Below are positions 45,640 through 61,239 of a stretch of 64,000 bases of DNA, one piece after another (position 1 is the first letter of the stretch; every line of letters begins with the position of its first letter). The DNA lies in contig JBITNC010000002.1 of the NCBI GenBank assembly GCA_050084985.1, positions 20,398,001 to 20,462,000 on the forward strand, read 5' to 3'. Below the pieces are notes generated by a model that was not told the DNA's origin, did not search any database, and saw nothing but the letters and a program-made list of their open reading frames with translations. A program made the translations under genes and the position numbers. The stretch is from Nageia nagi (lineage: Eukaryota; Pinophyta).

Positions 45640-47050
45640 AGGTTTGTCTAATGTTTGTAGAGTGGGTAAAAAAAGAGAAAGGGATTCCCATCCTCTATGG
45701 CATTTAGATTACAATACTTACAAATTCTTTTATGCTAAGGTATTTTACGTGTTTTCCATCTACCAGTTTAACTATGTAAATCATGTGAGTTAGTTCTTAA
45801 TTTTGTAATCATAGGTTTCTTTTTGAGATTAGTAATTTTGAGGATAGGATGGAGGTTAAGTTTTGGATTATTGATATTTTTATAGTAAGCTAATTTTGTT
45901 TTATCTTTGTAGGTTTGTCTAATGTCTTTATAGAGTGGGCAAAAAAAGAGAAAGTGAGTCTCATCTTCTATGGCATATAGATTACAATACTTTCAAATTA
46001 TTTTATGTCAAGGTATTTTAAGTCTTGTCCATTTACCAATTTCACTATGTAAATAATGTGAATTAGTTATTAATTTTGTAATCGTAGATTTCTTTTTGAA
46101 AATAATATTTTTTAATATAGGATGGAGGTTCAAGTATTAGATTAATGATATTTTTATAGTAAGCTAGTTTTCTTTCATCTTTAATGTTATCATCATTCCT
46201 AAAAAAATATTTGCAATTTGAACTTCTATATTATCACAATTAGTAAGGGTTAAATTATTGTGTAAGTCTTAAAAATCCCACCACTTATCAAAGTCTCTTA
46301 GCAATCCTTTTTAAGATGATGCGTTGGACAAGTTTATTGGGCAACTACAAGCAATATATATAGATCTAACATTTTTAATTTATAATTTTAAAATTTATGT
46401 TGTTTTAAAGTTTCATTTTCAATAGGGAGTAAACCAAATTCCATGAAGAAGATAGAATAAGGTATGTTTAAAAAAAAAAAATTAAATTATAAAGGATAAA
46501 TTATTTTTGAATTTGCTCGATTTTATTCCATGTTTATTCAGAAATGCTTTCACCCTAGACTTCACAACCATAGAGTATTACTGAAGTTACAAGACAAGAG
46601 AAAAGAGTTTTTTTTAATCCCAATTCTAAAGTCTTACATTTTTACACTTATTTTTCAAACCATAAAAATCTTTCCATCTAGCAAAGATTCTTTTTTAAAC
46701 ATTTATATTCCAATTTAATTTATGATTTATGTCAATATGTAAATATTTGTACGATTGAACCATCTTTAAATATTAAAAAGAATTATGAGGTAAACCTTTT
46801 TTTTTAAATTTAATAATCATAATTTTCATTTTATCTGCATTAACTATTTTTGTTAATGATTTGAATCATATTTGATGGCTATTTAACGAATGTACCTATT
46901 GTAAGCAAAATTTCATTTTCTTCAGATCTTTTGTAAAGGAAACTTATATCTAAATGCAATGATTATGTTTAAATATTTTATCAACAAAATATTTAAGTAA
47001 GTTTGATCTGTCAAACACATTTACAAGGTGATAATTGTCCTCTATCATGT
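45640..47050 (-). pseudogene. Decayed LINE, reverse-transcriptase C-terminal half
   Basis: On the minus strand, from high to low coordinates: INKMKIMIIK and SYKYLHIDINHKLNWN (about 46860-46690), LVTSVILYGCEV-stop-GESIS (about 46595-46540), and CNLYAIEDETHFLFFCPLYK (about 45985-45920) in the zinc-binding (zf-RVT) tail. These are recognisable in a LINE type common in plant genomes. Numerous stops and frameshifts. No endonuclease part was found beyond 47050. Confidence 0.75.
45641..46182 (-). repeat. 271-bp tandem duplication in the LINE tail
   Basis: GGTTTGTCTAATGT with the AGAGTGGG.AAAAAAAGAGAAA and GGATGGAGGTT blocks occurs at 45641 and again at 45912, 271 bp apart. The zinc-binding end of the LINE RT is thus present twice. 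Confidence 0.85.
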
Positions 47051-47560
47051 ATCTAACTTTCCCAAATATTTATATAATTTATTTCATTTATACATCAAAT
47101 CAACTAACAAACTTTAATTTTTTAAAGCCAAAATCTAAAGCATCCAAATGAACTATGCAAGTTATATCACAAATAATCAAAGTAAAAGAAATGTCATTCA
47201 GTGAGATTGCCTTACGTAACTAAAGAAAGGTGTGAAGATCTAAACTTTAAACTATTGAAAAAGTGTGTTCTCCATTCTGTTGGCAGTGAACACAAGTTGG
47301 CAATATCAACTTCATCATTTTTCACATCAGTTCCTTTTAGACCAATAAATGGAAGAGTACTTCACCTATCTGACCTATAACAATCCTTAATGTGGAAGCT
47401 TGTTAGTAGCTAGGCAGTCCAAATGCTGCGTGCCTCATCCGTTTGACTTCGTACAATATAAATTACAATTATATATAATTTGTTGTTATTGGTTTGCTTA
47501 ACAATCTGATATCAAAGCACAACACCTTAATATAATGTCCCCTGCATCGTTGTTACCAAC
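47051..47560. other. Non-coding DNA
   Basis: Nothing recognisable in this interval on either strand. Confidence 0.45.
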
Positions 47561-47883
47561 TTACCAGCACCATTCTATACAAACACAAATTTGTCTAGGT
47601 TGAGAGAAAAGCCAATGACAGAATTGGTGGAATCCAAGGAGATCCGAACACCGGCCTTGAGTATTCCCGTCATGGGCATGCTCTGAGTGGTGGATGGAAA
47701 GGCTAGATAGAAGGAACCCATGAAGTCCACTGGAATCCCAGAGCACGTGTTGAAGCCGGACACCCCTTTCAAATATGGGAGGTGTTTACGATGGTGACTC
47801 CAAGGTGAAAATTTATAATGTGTAAAAATAAAATAAAAACAAATCAGTTTTTCAGTAATTGGTAATAAGGGTAAATTGGTCAA
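47561..47883 (-). pseudogene. A1 (pepsin-family) aspartyl protease C-terminal fragment
   Basis: A minus-strand frame of about 100 codons contains LKGVSGFNTCSGIPVDFMGS, FYLAFPSTTQSMPMTGILKA and GVRISLDSTNSVIGFSLNLD. This follows the C-terminal block of nepenthesin/CND41-type plant aspartyl proteases (FDTCFD..., then G.FC.AFA.TT....IIGN.QQQG.RV.FD..NSRVGFA). The stretch between FNTC and VDF, which in intact proteins holds the long beta-sheet region and second active Asp neighbourhood, is deleted, and IIGN reads MTGI. A non-functional fragment or a captured exon. Confidence 0.6.
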
Positions 47884-47939
47884 GTTCTTATATTAATATT
47901 ATTAGATTGTAGTTCAAGTGAGTTTGTTTCTTTTAGTTA

Positions 47940-48475
47940 TTTTGAAGAAATGGCATCTGCATTAGGAAGAATTGAGTTAAAATGTTTTTTGAATTTGATG
48001 AGAATCAATTTGAACTATGAAAGCATTGAATAGATGGTTTTCTAAATGAGATCAAATGATTGCAGTCAAAGGCATAAAGCCATCAAGCATGAAAGATGAA
48101 GATTAGGAAGCCTTGACTAAGAAACCTAGGCAAAATTAAAAAACGTGTATCAATCTAAATCTTTTATTAATAGACCCTTTTTATATGTGAAAAGTGTTGT
48201 CGTTAATGATAAAGGAATGTGATTCCATTTTAAATCATCTTGACTCATTGAATGAAATATTAAATGAATTATCAATTCTTGACTTAAATGTAAATGATGA
48301 AGATCAGTCCATTATTCTGTTTGCATCTTCTCCTCAGAAACAAGCAACTGCTTTGATAGGAATCACTATTGCAAATGGTGTCCAATTGAAAATTTCTAAC
48401 AGAATTTTCTATCAAAGCAGTTGCTTGTTTCTATCAAAGCAATTTGAAAGAGTGATTCCTACAACGAAGTGAAGT
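47940..48475 (+). pseudogene. Copia-type gag (UBN2) relic
   Basis: Reads across frames: FDENQFELWKH, MKDED-EALTKKPRQN (about 48090-48130), then the open frame 48194-48472 with CDSILNHLDSLNEILNELSI and LDLNVNDEDQSIILFASSPQ. This matches the copia gag pattern (F.G.ND..LW...; MKDEDW; V..HL..FN.L...L...G....DED.AI.LL.SLP). It is interrupted by stops and by the inverted-repeat insertion below. Confidence 0.7.
48337..48431. repeat. Perfect 23-bp inverted repeat within the gag relic
   Basis: 48337-48359 and 48409-48431 are exact reverse complements (core CAAGCAACTGCTTTGATAG), with a 49-base spacer. A second partial copy of TTTCTATCAAAGCA follows at 48427, and AGGAATCACT (48358-48367) pairs with AGTGATTCCT (48451-48460). 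The nested inverted copies look like a template-switch scar inside gag. Confidence 0.9.
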
Positions 48476-48479
48476 AGTA

Positions 48480-49110
48480 TGGTGCAGATGAATTTCCTTG
48501 AGGGTGCTAACTCTAGGGATTCTACTCCTAGAGAGATTGGTGAAATGGAACTACAACAAGGGCGCGTTGAGAAGCAGAAGCAGGTACTCGAGGTAGAGCA
48601 TAAGAAGATTGGAGGTGGTCCTAATGGTCGAGCTGAATGTGAAGTTAAGAATTGAAGAAGGTTAAGGAAAGCTGAGGATCGTATGGATGTTCTACAAGAA
48701 GAGGCTGGAAAATTGCATAACCAAGTTGGGGAACTGTAGAGTCAAGTTACTAGTCTGGAGGAACAATTCGGAAAGAGAATGAGAAATCAAAGGGGGAAGT
48801 TTAAACATGGGCGACAAGAAGAGGTATCACAAGGATCTCAAAAGTTAGGAGATGAACCATGATGAAAACACAAGTATTTTGTGTACGATAAAGCCCATCT
48901 AGCTAAGGTCTATTTGAAGATTCCAAAGCTAAACACCATGGGCAAGTCTAGGGAAGATGTATAGGAGTCCATCCCCTTATCAGTGGATTAAGTGGGGCAG
49001 GAGCCTCTTGCCAGAGTAGTTGGAGAGTTTTCTTTTTGGAAGATTTAGTTTTGAGGTCAACCAGAGAAGCAAGTCAGTGAGATTAAGGATTTAAGGTGTT
49101 GAAGATGTAG
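48480..49110 (+). pseudogene. Coiled-coil, gag-like coding relic
   Basis: One plus frame reads MVQMNFLEGANSRDSTPREI, MELQQGRVEKQKQVLEVEHK, AEDRMDVLQEEAGKLHNQVG and SQVTSLEEQFGKRMRNQRGK, then KYFVYDKAHLAKVYLKIPKL, with about ten stops. The helical heptad-like part suggests a coiled coil, as in some retroelement gag leaders. Family not identified. Confidence 0.5.
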
Positions 49111-49189
49111 GAATCCTTAGGTTTGGATAGGATAGGAGAGTCAAGACAGGATGGACCTTGTAATAAGCACTTTCAACAATAAACATAGT

Positions 49190-49345
49190 GTGCATGTTTA
49201 TTAAAAAAATAATAATAATATAATGAAAGGCTACATGGTATGGGATATGTACACCTTCCTTAATGAAAAAAAACATAGCTATATGGGACATGTACGTTTT
49301 AATGAAAAAAACATAGCTACATGGTATGGGACATGTATGCTTAAT
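49190..49345 (+). repeat. Short tandem repeat with ACATAGCTACATGG units
   Basis: GGCTACATGGTATGGGATATGTAC, CATAGCTATATGGGACATGTAC and CATAGCTACATGGTATGGGACATGTATGC-type units lie about 45 to 60 bp apart. Confidence 0.7.
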
Positions 49346-49900
49346 AAAGATGAAATGAACCTCAACACATCTAATAAATTAAACTTACAACCAAAATTAA
49401 TGGATTATGGTGGAATTGCTTATGGTACGAGGGAGTTGGTCCTCTGCCAATACACATGTTCTTTGAGCCGATGGATGGATCTATAAGGGTGAACCCCCAT
49501 GTGATGGATCCTTGGTAGGGTGGTTTACCCAAGACATGCGCATACAAACTAGGCCATCTAGGAAGGTATGGTTAGGTGTTCCTTATGGTGTCACCAATTG
49601 GGTTCATGAGAGGCTGATTGGTTTGGGTACATGGTCTGTATACCTCTTGGGCTGCATCATGTGACTTAATACTAATGTTGGACAGTTACTAGCCAATTAT
49701 GTTGCGTTGAATCCTTCAAAAGCCCATAACTAGAGTTGTTATATGTGGTTTTCGAGCTCCCAACTTGTGAGGTAGGGTTTTTGCTTCACAAGTTTGCTTA
49801 GCCACGGGAGTTGGATTACAAGGAGTTGGATTGCGCATATACATGTAGTGCAGTGTAGAATGCTTACACCTAAAGCATGAAAGCTTGTAGGTTAGTGATG
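49346..49900. other. Non-coding DNA, repeat family shared with 44450-44570
   Basis: TATGGTTAGGTGTTCCTTAT and CCTTCAAAAGCCCATAACTA resemble the 44.5-kb block. No coding frame supported. It ends at the GACAT target site of the solo LTR. Confidence 0.5.
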
Positions 49901-49905
49901 GACAT

Positions 49906-51040
49906 TGTAATATCCCAAATGAGATCCTTAACAAATATGAACAATTACTTTCAAAACCAATCAACTAGGGCATCCACAATCAACAACTCAAACCCTAGAT
50001 TGCCAACGATGGGTCACAAACACAACAATACTCAACACATGCACAGAATAGGCAACACAAACACAACGTTGAGATCCAAAAGAGCCCACGAATTGTATTA
50101 TGATAATCAATGACATACAATACAAAATATGCCCAAAGGGCATGACGTTAGCCTCCTGGGAGCTGAACCATGCCGAATGACTCTCTTGATAATGCCAAAC
50201 GAACCTAAGGACAGCAGTGCCTCCTCACAATCTAATTCCTCCCCATTGAAGGGGCCCTCCTTAGATCTGGATAACCACTCGCGTGGTAGAGACTCCACCT
50301 TAGATCCACTGGATGGGTAATGGTGCTCCACCAATTGTTGTACACTATCAAGATCCCTCCACTTGGTAACCCTCTTAGGTGCTCCACCTAAGGAATTCAC
50401 TTAGCACTCCGCTAAGGTCTTTGTCCATCGGACGATATGTAAGAGTAAAGTAATAATAATCAAGCTGTTTGGCAAATGAACCTCCTTGTCTCTTTATACT
50501 CTCACTAGGACCTGGATTCCACCTCGGAATCATCACTAGGCTCTAAGGCCTCAACGTTAGCCTCTAGAGGGCCTGGGATGCCCAACGTGAGTGCATAGGT
50601 GTCAGGAATGCCAACGTGGGATTTCTGGGTGCCATAAATGCCAACGCAAGGTCTAAGGGTGCCATGCATGCCCACACGGGTCTGGGAGTCATGCGTGGGG
50701 GCCTAGGAGTCTGGGTTTGCCAACGTGGAGGCTAGGAATCTCACCATGGCTAGCGAAAGTATACAATCCATTATCTTGGTTAATTAATAAACATGAGACC
50801 TTGGGAATCCCACAATCAAGTTTGGGATCTCCAAGTACATTAATACTTCCTAATCTACACTTGGGAGGGATACGTCTCGCTAGGGGCTCACAATGGGGTC
50901 CATGGACCAATTAATTCATATCCCAAGTTAATACAAAATAACTCTAAAACAAACTACAAAATAAATACCAAAGGGATATTATTAAAATGTTCCCTATTGG
51001 TTATTACATTATTTTATATGGTACAAGAAGGGATGTTACA
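49906..51040 (-). mobile_element. Solo LTR with 5-bp target duplication
   Basis: A 1135-bp LTR bounded by TGTAATATCCC and GGGATGTTACA, which form inverted termini, and flanked on both sides by GACAT (49901-49905 and 51041-51045). No second LTR or interior adjoins it, so an LTR-LTR recombination probably removed the rest. Minus-strand orientation is inferred from a TATAAAGAG box at about 50490. The middle (50560-50720) has several 35- to 40-bp units built on ATGCCAACGTGGG. Short frames inside it on both strands are not genes. Confidence 0.88.
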
Positions 51041-51045
51041 GACAT

Positions 51046-52403
51046 GGATGTGCCAAAATGATGATGTCGACATAAAGCATCAAGGTAAACATACTCAAAG
51101 GGCATGCATCTTAGGCAATATCATTATGAGCCAGTGTTGAGGGTATCCAACGTGAAACATGTTCTGAAATGTGTGATCGTCTCCTTCAAGGTTTTCTTGC
51201 TTAATGGGACATCAAACATTCAAAATCAGCACCTCGGTTATGTTGCCTTTGTTTTCAGCACAAATCCACTAACGAGGTAGTGATGGACATAGCCTTCAAG
51301 GTTGAAAAGTTTAGAGGGTGATAAAATCACTATAAGATTGTACTGTTGACATCCTGGTCAATCTTTCCTTAAGTGGGGAAGAATATGAGAGGGCGACCTC
51401 TCATGGTGTTGCGCGTGGGCTAATTTGATGAGTTCGGCCCTAAGGGCATTATCCCTTGGGAGACTAAGTGAAAGGCATATTTTAGGTGGACTACATTGTT
51501 GTGTCCGTAACGGCGATCCATGTGGTCCATAGCCAATGTCTGGCAACACTCAGTTAGGCCACACTACAATGGGTGGTTCAAGCTTGTACTATCTTCCCAA
51601 GAGTGGCCAAGGAGCAGTTAGCCATTCCTCAGCCACCTCCTGGGAACAACCAAGTGTTCCCCCTTGGTTCGGGCAGCTAGCCTCAAGTAATAAATAAAAA
51701 AAACTCATTTTTTTTTAACATGCCCAAATTTGTAGGGATTGAGACCCACTAATGTCCCCACCCTCCAAAAATAACAATTTATAAGTGCATGCAAAGTCAT
51801 AACATCATTTCATTTTATGCAGCCAAGAAGAAATAAAACAGCAGTGAGAAGAAAAAAGCAGCAATGAGGATGAAAAAACAACAGTAAGGAGAAGAAAGTC
51901 AGCCAAGGATATTCTGATTCATACTTGATTTCTAATTTCAGTTCCAAGTTTTATATACATAATTAAATTTATAATAATAATAAATCTGAAACAATGAAAT
52001 CTCAAAAATCTATAGTTAAAAATTCAGAGAATTTTTATTAATATTGTACTTGTTTATAGTCTTTCTGAGGATGGCCCATGGATCTTCATTCTCTTCTCAA
52101 AATGAAGAGGATTAATTCTTGACAACTACAAAACAATCCTCTATGCTAATATGATTTATGTATTGCTTTCTTGAAATATAAAATTTTTCATACTGTTTGC
52201 ATCTAATAATATGATTCTGCCATTGAAAAGTAGAGAATGTGCACTTGTTATCAAGAAAAAAAAGAAGTCATATAGAATAATTATGAAAAAGCATTTGTAG
52301 TATAATTTCTCCTACCTAAATAATATATGCTCCGTTAGCAGCCTTGAAACTAAAAATCACTAGTAAATTAATTCTGTCATTTGACTTGCAGGTTTCCTTT
52401 CCA
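51046..52403. other. Non-coding DNA and 3' flank of the reductase gene
   Basis: 51046-51700 is less AT-rich but has no recognisable protein. 51700-52403 is AT-rich and should contain the 3' untranslated region of the minus-strand reductase. Confidence 0.5.
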
Positions 52404-55999
<3,596 letters not shown>

Positions 56000-56012
56000 T
56001 TTAAAAGAGTCC

Positions 56013-58830
56013 CTGCAATATAATGCCGTAATAATCATCCTTTGAATAACATAAAAAATATCATGATTCCTGCAAATAACCTCTAAACTATAGTTTTTTG
56101 AATTAACTAATATGTGGGTAATTTATTGGATATGTGGTTACAAAGATGCAAGGATATGTAGGGTACAAGCATATGAAACATGAGTAAATTACAACGAAAC
56201 TACAAAGTTGAAGTCCAAGATTATAATAAATGCTCAAATGTTTAAGTATATCATATATTGTTATTATAATGTGTCAATAAATGCTCTAATATTTCATAAG
56301 GCAATTGAAGCATGCTATGTTATTTAATTAATACATGTAAATGATTAATCAAATTATAAGCTCAGCAATAAATATTAAAATTAGCCAGGGTACCTACCAG
56401 AACAATTTGGGATGTATATTTTCACTAACAGGATTAAAAGTTTGCAACTGAAACTGGAATATATTCCAACACTATGAAAACGTAATCAAAACAATGAAAC
56501 CATCAACTAGATTTTGATAGTTATGAATCAAAGTCTAGGCAAGGATTTGAGAGTTACTTGCCTCTCATAATTCCTTATCATTAGTTAAAACATTAAATAT
56601 TATGATTTTACAATCTGCTCATCATTTTTCCATCACAATCTCATACTTGAACATAATAATAATAATAATAATTCTTTCAAAGCAAGGAGACTATTATGGA
56701 TCAAAGAAGAATATTTATTCAACAAAAAGGCAATCACATGGGTCATTGTACTATTTAATCTTCTTAATACAATTTGGTTCAAAAAATGTGCCTTGCCCAC
56801 AAAGAAGGGCCAAGAAATTGCTTAATGGATCATGAGAAACATGACACATAAATTTGTGATCTGTGCTGGAATTGAATGGGTACATGCAGACAAGCCTAAC
56901 TATGGCCCTTGCCCTGATCCAAACAAATGGGACCAAGGCCTCAAAGAAAACATGAATAACAAGGCATTTGTCTTAATACACATTCTCATATTTTCTATAG
57001 CCTAGAGGGCATTGAAAATGGCAGGTAAGAGAGTCTTGGGACTTTCTACACTATCAACTTCAGAATACTTTAACAGATCTGGTTCTCAGGATGCTCACCT
57101 TATGGAAGACTCCTCTGGTCGCTTGCCCCTTGCTATTGGAGGTCTATCTCACCTTCTTTTAGTAGATTTTTGTACAGATTTATTATTGTTATACTAGTTG
57201 CAAGTCACCTATGCATGTACGTGCGTTTCTTTGAAAGATTTAAAAGTCTGAAGGACTAAATCGCAATTATTTTTGCAATAAGATGTTCCCCATCCCAAAG
57301 TGAGAGTCAACATGCACAAATATTTTAATATTGGATATTGTCTCGCTAGTACTGTTGATCTACATAAGCATCTTATGAAGTTGCATTGTCACCAGCATTT
57401 ACTTTTCATAGATTTATATCACATAAATTAGTACATTGGCCATATCTCACTTATTGGACAGACTACCCGTTACTACTTTACCAGATCTCAATAGTTTTTT
57501 GGGACCACCAAGTTTTGAATTTTGAACCTACATTCAGTGTGTCATGATCCCTTTATCTTACCTTACAATTAGAGCACACGGCAAAAACCTGTACACTCTC
57601 AACCTTAGAACAAGCTATAAACTTGTGAGGATCATAGAGAGGACGAACATGCATTTGCAATGACATCTATAGCCTATACTACTGATGTGGAATCGATTCA
57701 ACTGCATTGTATTGAGAACTGAAGCTTCTAAATAAGAGAATACAAGGTAAAATTTAACACTTAAACCAATTGCCAGAAATTAGGAATCTAAAACTAAGTC
57801 AATTGTAGGGAATAACAAGAATAAATTTATCTAGGAAATCAATCCGTGGGAAAGGTGACTAAAGGATGACAGATTTCACCCTTTATTACAATATAAATAA
57901 AATTGAAGTCGCTAATGTAAATTCTCATCAACTACATTATTCTCCTTGTGTGAATTGTCATGAACGCTTGTACATCCACCTCTTTCATATGCCATCCATC
58001 CTCTCAACGAATTGAATTAAGGATTTAGTCTATGTTTGATTTAGAGATCTTCAACCTACATCTGAGATCATAGATTTATGACTATAATCAAAATCTCTAA
58101 TGTATCTCTTCAACTAATGAAGCACAACATCTTAATTCAATATGAAAAAGTAAAACCAACTTTCGATGTCAATTAGCTGCCAAACTGTGTACATAACTTA
58201 AGCTGGTAATTCCTGCTTGCCAAGATGATGGAATCATATAATTGGGTGGGGATCTGATTCATAATCTTGTATTAATCTTATGAGAAAGAAAGAAAGTATA
58301 TTAATGTTCACATCAGTACTTATCTTATGAAAAATAAAGAAAGCATATTAATGTCCACATCAGATCAACAGCATGGGACAATTGTAGTGGACCCGTACAT
58401 AGCAGTAGCGGGAATATAGTGCGTAGCAGGATCAACACAATTGAAATCTCTATAGCGTAAAGATAAGCTCAAATCTCATTCCCTGATAGATGGGACGAGA
58501 TCCATCCAAACCCACAGAATAGATACCTCTCTATTATAGCAAAATCCCTGTAAAAAAAGGTAAATTCTGAACAAAAATAATGGTATGTCAATCTCACCCC
58601 AAAGATAGAATTTAAAATTTAAAAGATATACTTTCAAATCTAGCAGAACATATTTCCTTTCCGTCACTTAAACAAATATGCAATTTTATGGAAAAACAAT
58701 TATTCTTTGATAATTCCCAAAACCAACAAGATCCGAAAGTTGTTACAAAGTTATCTGATCTCATCTCATATTGAATCAAACCAACCAACAAAAAGAAATA
58801 TACATACTTGAACAGATAAAGCATTCGTAC
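56013..58830 (-). other. Predicted 5'-UTR intron of the reductase gene
   Basis: Donor GTACGA after CTATTGCTAAAG (58831) and acceptor TATATTGCAG (56013) would join a leader exon to the start-codon exon. The 2.8-kb interior has an AAT microsatellite near 56655, a roughly 49-bp tandem duplication at 58273-58366 and no supported gene; the 61-codon plus frame at 57012 has no homology I know. Confidence 0.5.
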
Positions 58831-58915
58831 CTTTAGCAATAGAGAAAAGGAAAACATATCTTTGAACCACACTCTCAATTCAGCCTATAAAGCTTGTAGA
58901 CTATCCGTGGCCTTG
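58831..58915 (-). other. Predicted non-coding leader exon of the reductase
   Basis: Lies 25-30 bp downstream of a TATA box and ends at a good donor (AAAG|GTACGA). Contains no in-frame start compatible with the main coding sequence. Inferred from motif layout only. Confidence 0.4.
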
Positions 58916-58940
58916 GCTGTGGCGCAGGAGGACCATGGAA

Positions 58941-59012
58941 TGTATATATAAGTGGAAATCTTGTCTTCGTATACGTGTACGAAAACTTGCTTTGGTTTGT
59001 CAGTGTTGATTG
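58941..59012 (-). promoter_or_regulatory. Core promoter of the reductase gene
   Basis: Minus strand: CCAATC at 59012-59007 and TTATATATAC at 58950-58941, about 57 bp apart, a standard plant CCAAT-TATA layout. Between them the sequence TACGTGTAC carries ACGTGT, the core of an ABA/bZIP-type element. This suggests stress control, as known for such reductases (inference). Confidence 0.5.
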
Positions 59013-59049
59013 GACCGATGTGGATAATCAGGACACCTCTCTTATGGGA

Positions 59050-61230
59050 ATATCATATAACGATAAACGAGGTGTAAAAAATAAAATTGAATTCAATGTA
59101 TAATTTTACAATTAAAACAAATTAATATTAATTGATCATTATTAATAATTATTATTTTATATTCAATATGTAAATTGTAATTGCAGACATTTAACATATA
59201 GCCTTTATTAAATTTAGTTGTTTAATTTAATTAATGTTCTTATTTATTTAATAGCATTGTTAATTTATAATAAAGTTATGTTTGTTTAAATTGATGATAG
59301 ATGCTTTTGGAGAGAAGGTTTTTGCTTTGAATTTAATTTGTATAAGTAAATTATAAAAGTATTTTATACAAAGGAATGGCAAAAGATTATACAATTAAAG
59401 AACCTTTATCCATTATTCTTGTTGTTTTATTAGCCTATAAACATTTTTAATGTGTATTTCGCATTCTGCAAGTGTTTGTTTCATATAATTCCTCTTCTTA
59501 TCTGCATGTTATAAAGGTATTAGACAACTCTTAATGGCATTTTAAGGACCACCATAATATTTTTGAAATTATAATAATGTACTAACATAATTGTGACATG
59601 TTCATTTATTTTTAAATCAATCCTAAAAGATTGTCACATATTGATGTTACAGGTCAAAAGAGTAAAGAATCAAACACCAAGATCAAAAGCCAAAACAAAT
59701 AAGTATTACTAAATAAATATCATCTCTCACTCTTGAACTTTAGTTTACGTGCATTTACCTCTAGCTATCATTATCATAATACATTGTGATGATTAACAAG
59801 ATTTTAGTAGTTAGTAATTTTCGCCTAATATATTTTTTAGTGCACCTTTGTTACTTCATATGTATGATTGAAATTTATATTTAAAGGGATTTATTATTTT
59901 TAAGCCTTAAATTATTCAACACTTTTAACATTTTAGGATTATTTTCATATGAAACGTTGATAGAAAATCCTTAAAAAAATGTATTTGTTAAATTCTTATA
60001 TATAGAGTATTCATATAGGAAAAAAAATTTTCCTACAATGGTGATATATTCTCAAAATCTTTGTGTAACTATATCTTTGTTACCCTAGTAGATAACCTTG
60101 ATTACTATGAAGAGATATAATCATAAGACCATATAAAACCCTAATCCTTCCATAAAAAGTAAAGAATTAACTAACAAATCACTACCCATCCCATCCCAAT
60201 TATAATCAAACCTTATCTATCCATATATCCTTATCCCATCCACCTACTCCACCTTCCCAACAACTATTGTAATGGTTCCACATATGTATTTAATAATTCC
60301 TCAATCTAGATTTGCATATCAAATCTTATTGTAGTACATCACAATGTATCAACCTAGATGCTCTATTGACACTAATTTTTATAGCATTCTCTATTTGGGT
60401 AATTTCCTAGTTTTTTAATCCACCACATCCAATAATATATATCCTTGCCTTCGAGGGTAAATTATTTTACCAAATCACTTTTGGGAAATTTTATTCTTCT
60501 ACTAATGCTTGATGTAAATATGGTAGATTTTTTTGCAATTTAAAATTCTTATCCTCATTTTTCTAACAGTCCCTTATAATCCCATATATATGTAATTAGT
60601 TTGATTTATTGGAAAGGTTGTATACAAGTAGGTTATTAAGGGTCTAATTATCATTCTTAATATTGTATCTACTCCTTTTGTAAGAGCCTTCAATTAGTAA
60701 TATTTATACTATTGCATAAACCTCTGATTGTATATCCATTTACATTAATATTACTCCTAAAGAAGTTTTTCAATTTAACTTGTATTTTATTTTGGTTAAT
60801 CTAATCTAAAAGTTTATCTTTACACTTTTAATCTCCAATGGTTAATTAGTACCTTAACCTTGTTAAGGATATAAATTCTTCAAAGATATAACCCTCATTT
60901 TTATTTATGTATAAATATTTTACTTTTAAGAAGAGGATTTCTATTGTGATCTTTAGAATCTTATCATAAGAACCTCCTTTGAATATCTTCAAATTTTTGT
61001 TTCACTTTTTCTCAATAGCAGTTTATAGATAGATTAGACTTATATAGTGTATAAAAGATGTTATATAAGTTTTTGGAAAAAGCTGAGAAGAGTCGAGCTA
61101 AGTTTTCCCTGCATGCATGTGCCACCATTATGATTCTTGTTTCTTGTGTCATATCACATTTATCCCTTAGGATTTTTGCAGGATATTTCTATCCTAACAT
61201 GTTTGAGCACTTACATCGCCTAGGGTAATG
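59050..61230. other. Very AT-rich non-coding DNA
   Basis: No coding frame and no clear repeat boundary. Long runs of A and T words; nothing I can assign. Confidence 0.55.
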
Positions 61231-61239
61231 TCTTATCCT

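Noticed and set aside
45640-47050. Idea that the LINE with YGCE and EDE-HF motifs was transferred from animals
   Set aside because: The same LINE type is familiar from plant genomes, so the motifs alone do not support recent horizontal transfer.
50107-50910. Short frames on both strands near 50.1-50.9 kb
   Set aside because: They lie inside a solo LTR with defined termini and target duplications and match no protein.
57012-57197. 61-codon plus frame within the predicted reductase leader intron
   Set aside because: Short, no homology recognised, opposite strand to the gene.
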